DNA from: Ordospora colligata OC4
Lineage: Eukaryota; Microsporidia; Ordosporidae
Length of the DNA stretch: 64,000 bases
Direction: 5' to 3'
Assembly (NCBI RefSeq): GCF_000803265.1
Contig: NW_014575406.1
Location: forward strand, 164,602 to 228,601
Shown here: piece after piece, positions 61,121 to 64,000 of the stretch
Layout of the letters: each line of letters starts with the position of its first letter
Position numbering within the stretch: position 1 is the stretch's first letter
Translations under genes and position numbers: made by a program
Notes under the pieces: generated by a model
What the model was told of the DNA's origin: nothing
The model's database searches: none
What the model saw: only the letters and a program-made list of their open reading frames with translations

Positions 61121-62317
61121 ATGGAGGGGATATCTGACATCTCTGATCTGCTTGATAGATGCAAGGATAGGGCGTTTCTGAGCAATAACAGAGAAAAAAT
61201 AAGGGAGGTGGTGATGAGGCCTCCACTGAAGGAGCAGGCAAGGTCTCTATTAGGAACCAAAAAGAATGTGTTTGTGATAAAGTTGATAGAAGCAACAGAC
61301 ATTCCATCACTTGAAGTGATTCCGTGCCTTGCAGACAAGAGAAATATCAATCAATATGTCTATTCAACATATTATCATCTTTATAGGATTGGCTTGATTG
61401 AGAAGGCTGTATTTGAGAAGGCAAGGGAGGATTTCAAGTGCATGAAGAACTATGAGAAGATGTTTGAAGACACAAGGAGTTCGTTTATTATTTCGAAGAT
61501 TGAGTCTGACAGGAGAAAGGACAAGATTATGAAAAGGGAGTTGAGCAGAGTGGTTGATGTACGGGATGAGATAAAGTCTTTGAAGATTGAATTACCTGAG
61601 ATTTCTTGTGAGGAGGTAATGAGAATTGAGGGTGTTGTGCGTGGAGCCAAGAATGTATTTGTGATTGATCTTGATTCAATTTTTGACATTAAATGGTTAA
61701 GGTGCCAGGCGAAGGAAGAAGCAGTCAAAAGGATATCGGACATCCGAGATATTTTATTCTGTATTGATCGAGGAGGAGAGGTGATTAGTACACTTGGCGA
61801 TGTAGGAGAACGTCATGCTGAGCGATCTTATAATGGAAGATCGATGAAAGACATAAAGGGTGAGAAGTATTATAAGCTTGAGAGAGTGTTTAATGGGCCT
61901 GAAAAGTTGAATTTTATATGCACGCCTCTTTTCTATATGATTGACAGGCTTATGAAAAATCGGATAACAAGGCTATATGATTCAATTGTGAAGTTGTATC
62001 GAATGAAACAATCGGTGTATCTTGTGTCGACTTGTAGTCTTTCGCAGGTTCTTGCAGAACTCTTGTTTTTTGAGTATTCATGCGTAGACATAAAGACGGT
62101 CATATCAGTCAGTGGGAATGTGTCTGCAATGTATGAAGATATTCAAAAGAAAGATAATGCAAGAATAGTTTGTGCTGGAGGTGGAACGTATCTCTCTTCG
62201 GACAGAGTAGATGTATATCGCATTGAGTATGAAAACTTCAGAAAAATGGTTGATGATATGCTTGATGTGTGGAGTGAAAAGGGAACAGATCATGAACATG
62301 GCGAGGTTGATGCATAG
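61121..62317 (+). CDS. hypothetical protein, about 400 residues
   Basis: Not recognised. 398 residues, soluble. It has a short N-terminal helical part, a charged helical middle (about 95-165; rich in Lys, Arg and Glu), and a C-terminal half with alternating strands and helices (KNVFVIDLDSIFDIKWL; YLVSTCSLSQVLAEL; KDNARIVCAGGGTYLSSDRVDVY) that looks like a Rossmann-type alpha/beta fold without a clear P-loop. GAGCCCTTTAA abuts ATG 61121, so the gene is well supported. It lies between TRM9 and TSR3, all on the plus strand. Confidence 0.8.
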   Translation: MEGISDISDLLDRCKDRAFLSNNREKIREVVMRPPLKEQARSLLGTKKNVFVIKLIEATDIPSLEVIPCLADKRNINQYVYSTYYHLYRIGLIEKAVFEKAREDFKCMKNYEKMFEDTRSSFIISKIESDRRKDKIMKRELSRVVDVRDEIKSLKIELPEISCEEVMRIEGVVRGAKNVFVIDLDSIFDIKWLRCQAKEEAVKRISDIRDILFCIDRGGEVISTLGDVGERHAERSYNGRSMKDIKGEKYYKLERVFNGPEKLNFICTPLFYMIDRLMKNRITRLYDSIVKLYRMKQSVYLVSTCSLSQVLAELLFFEYSCVDIKTVISVSGNVSAMYEDIQKKDNARIVCAGGGTYLSSDRVDVYRIEYENFRKMVDDMLDVWSEKGTDHEHGEVDA

Positions 62318-62361
62318 AAATTAAAATGTTTGAGTCATTTGAATACCCTAGACGACTCTGA

Positions 62362-62880
62362 ATGAGAAAAGTTATTTATGAGTTTGAGCAATGCGATCCA
62401 AAGAGATGCTCTGGAAAAAAGCTGATTAGGCAGAAAAAGGTACAATCTATCCAGAAGAACAGAAACTTTTCGGGAGTTGTGCTTTCGCCTGATGCAGACA
62501 AATCAATATCTCCCTCTGATCGGGAAATCATAGAAAGGTTCGGAATAGGACTTATTGACTGTTCATGGGCACAGTTGGATGCTGTTGATTTCAAAAAACT
62601 GCCTAAGAAGCACAACAGGCTTCTTCCATTCATGGTTGCAGCAAATCCAGTGAATTACGGAAAACCATTCAAACTCAATTGTGCAGAAGCGCTCAGCGCC
62701 TCGCTATATATCTGTGGATTTGTTGATGAAGCATATGAGATTCTTGATGGATTTAGCTATGGAGATGAGTTTTACAAGCTTAACCAGGACATTCTTGATG
62801 AATACTCTAAATGCACATCAAGTACTGAAGTTGTAGAAACCCAGAATAGATTCCTGGCTGAAAATAGCAAATCCTCTTAA
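62362..62880 (+). CDS. TSR3: 18S rRNA aminocarboxypropyltransferase Tsr3
   Basis: Transfers the aminocarboxypropyl group from SAM to the hypermodified m1acp3-psi of 18S rRNA in late pre-40S. EFEQCDPKRCSGKKL at the N-terminus is the family hallmark (DHCDPK.CSG). LSPDADKSISPSDREII, GIGLIDCSWAQLD, LPFMVAANPVNYGKPFKLNCAEALSA and GYGDEF-like SYGDEFYKLN follow. 172 residues, trimmed at the C-terminus (yeast 313). TACCCTAG lies about 13 bases before the start. It joins Tsr1 and Rio2 as 40S maturation genes in this window. Confidence 0.95.
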   Translation: MRKVIYEFEQCDPKRCSGKKLIRQKKVQSIQKNRNFSGVVLSPDADKSISPSDREIIERFGIGLIDCSWAQLDAVDFKKLPKKHNRLLPFMVAANPVNYGKPFKLNCAEALSASLYICGFVDEAYEILDGFSYGDEFYKLNQDILDEYSKCTSSTEVVETQNRFLAENSKSS

Positions 62881-63019
62881 GTAGTGCACAAGCTTCAGTA
62901 TTTTGTATAATTTAAGTACTGCATTGATAAAACATTTGAAATTTACAAAAATTGAATAAAATTATTTATTCTCTTTGATAGATGGGTTAATCACTCACCT
63001 TATTCAGAATTCTTATAGC
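62881..63019. other. convergent AT-rich gap
   Basis: 139 bases between the TSR3 stop and the stop of the secreted protein. Rich in A/T, no ORF or RNA fold seen. Confidence 0.5.
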
Positions 63020-63520
63020 TTATTCAGTTTCTTGCTCACTTTCTTCTTCAGTGGCATATCCCTCATCTTGTTCCTCAGCAATTGACACATTTTCTTGCTC
63101 ATCTTGTTCCTCAGCAATTGACACATTTTCTTGCTCAGCTTGTTCAATGGCACCCTTATTTTGCTTCTTAACAATTGATTCGTATTCCTCCTTAGTAAGA
63201 TAGAATTTCTCCCAGAGTTCAATATAATAATACTCTTCAGGTCCTTCACCTTTTTCAACTTTTCTCTCCTTAAAAATAACGCTATTATCTTTGGGATCTA
63301 CCTCAACAATAATATTATTTGGCTCGGAAATATCACATAATCCTTGATTTCCGTCAATAACAGACTCTTGATTTGTTGTTTGGACTACCGGATTTTGTTG
63401 GAATTGATCAATCAGCATTTCGTTCTCAGAAGAACCGCATTCTCTTCTAATATCAGCATATACCTTAGAGGCACAAACGCATGTAGCCAATACTTTTGCA
63501 ATCATAGATCCACACTTCAT
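63020..63520 (-). CDS. predicted secreted acidic protein with duplicated repeat
   Basis: Not recognised. 166 residues. It has a probable signal peptide (SMIAKVLATCVCASKVYA, about 5-22), a polar middle, and EEYYYIELWEKFYLTKEEYES (about 95-115), an aromatic, probably folded core. The tail is very acidic and Glu/Gln-rich with an exact duplication of EQENVSIAEEQD. GTAACCCCAA abuts ATG 63520, so it is probably expressed. Secretion, low complexity and lack of relatives suit a microsporidian lineage-specific host-exposed or spore-wall protein, but that is inference. Confidence 0.7.
   Translation of the reverse strand: MKCGSMIAKVLATCVCASKVYADIRRECGSSENEMLIDQFQQNPVVQTTNQESVIDGNQGLCDISEPNNIIVEVDPKDNSVIFKERKVEKGEGPEEYYYIELWEKFYLTKEEYESIVKKQNKGAIEQAEQENVSIAEEQDEQENVSIAEEQDEGYATEEESEQETE
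63065..63136. repeat. 36-base exact tandem repeat in the secreted protein gene
   Basis: Two identical 36-base units (63065-63100 and 63101-63136) encode the duplicated 12-residue acidic unit; a partial third (AGCTTGTTC) follows. The unit is a multiple of three and keeps the frame. Confidence 0.9.
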
Positions 63521-64000
63521 TTGGGGTTACCTCCTTTACCATTAATATACTTTTTTAGGAAATATTAATGTCCATAATAGGAAGTATGCTCTGTAATAAG
63601 ACATCACGTCACATCAAAGTAGAATTATTTATTTTATTCAATATGTATTTCAGGCATCTGCATCTTGCATATTCCTTTGAATGGTTGTATATAATAATCA
63701 CTTCTTTCGCATTTAAGTAATTTGTTGCATCAAAAACACTCATTTATTAGTATTAATTCAATTTACTATGCTTTTGCTTTAATTAATGCTTTTTCGGTAA
63801 GTGCATTTTTATTTATTTCAGATGGATTTTCAAGACTATACTTGCTTAGAATAGTTATGGAAAGAATTGTAAAAATAGCAATCAATTGGTTGACAATGCT
63901 ATTCGATTTGAAATGTATGAGCTCCGAGATAAAAATAAGAGCATTACTATCTTTTGACTTGTTGAATGATATTTAATCTTCGGGAGATTTTTCACCATCT
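63521..64000. other. 480-base end region without a supported gene
   Basis: AT-rich. A plus-strand frame of 84 codons (63722-63976) is open but has no start signal and an odd composition. An intron-like stretch (GTAAGT at 63797 to TTTCAG at 63821) lies inside it but joining does not give a better protein. It may contain a gene that continues past the window. Confidence 0.4.

Noticed and set aside
63797..63821. Intron-like GTAAGT...TTTCAG of 25 bases
   Set aside because: Removing it leads to an early stop in two frames, and the third has no upstream ATG. No better protein results, so chance in AT-rich DNA is likely.
1..64000. CRISPR arrays, insertion sequences, transposases, viral genes
   Set aside because: None seen. 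The repeats present are short tandem duplications in spacers or within two genes, without spacers or terminal inverted repeats.

Overview
The window is a dense, gene-packed piece of a eukaryotic nuclear genome that I read as microsporidian, most like the Encephalitozoon/Ordospora lineage. The reasons are the eukaryote-only core genes (Sec24, kinetochore, TFIIH and TFIID parts, SRP receptor beta), proteins often shorter than their fungal relatives, gaps mostly of 20-200 bases, almost no introns, a trehalase and a GH19 chitinase (spore functions), and a CCC-type motif directly upstream of most start codons as described for Encephalitozoon. The species cannot be fixed from sequence reading alone.

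Layout. 1-4.5 kb: E2F factor, prolyl-tRNA synthetase, trehalase. 4.6-17.1 kb: a plus-strand run of ten genes (Ste24, Mus81, Mpp6-like, Pfs2, Rab GDI, exosome subunit, Gpn1, Tsr1, Kin28, Sec24). 17.1-22 kb: minus-strand PRA1, Spc24-like, alanyl-tRNA synthetase, MOZART1 and TAF12, with a tRNA-Leu. 22-31 kb: an orphan gene, Dbp5, Utp12, Per1, a candidate structured RNA, an amino-acid transporter, a DASH-like subunit and eIF4A. 31-44 kb: PIG-A, EF-hand protein, Rpc4-like, Rrp40, uS3, a two-exon mini-gene, Rio2, Gle1, eS28, an orphan, Utp11, Nse2, a MYST acetyltransferase overlapping a secreted chitinase, Rfc4, SRP receptor beta, uS8. 44-55 kb: Mcm7, eIF5A, glutaredoxin, Nmd3, Rvb1, tRNA-Arg, a RhoGAP-like protein, a U2AF35-like splicing factor, a Neo1-type flippase. 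55-64 kb: a Rab, an Ipi3-like WD protein, a two-exon RRM protein, Cia1, PP2A-A, Trm9, an orphan, Tsr3 and a secreted acidic repeat protein, then about 480 bases with no gene I can support.

How the genes fit together: most are housekeeping. Ribosome production is heavily represented (Utp11, Utp12, Tsr1, Tsr3, Rio2, Nmd3, Ipi3-like, Rvb1, Gpn1 for polymerase assembly, exosome subunits), with mRNA 3'-end formation and export (Pfs2, Gle1, Dbp5), spindle/kinetochore parts, secretory traffic and GPI-anchor genes.

The most informative observations are two spliceosomal introns hidden from simple open-reading-frame calling: a 77-base intron (57792-57868) that splits the first RRM of a two-RRM protein, and a 26-base intron (34976-35001) in a 57-residue gene. 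They sit in the same window as a U2AF35-like protein. Other items are a candidate structured non-coding RNA at 27905-28036, a composite AAATTT+CCC start-site signal, a MYST gene with no usable upstream ATG, and a RhoGAP fold that has lost its arginine finger. I saw no mobile element, CRISPR array or virus-derived gene.
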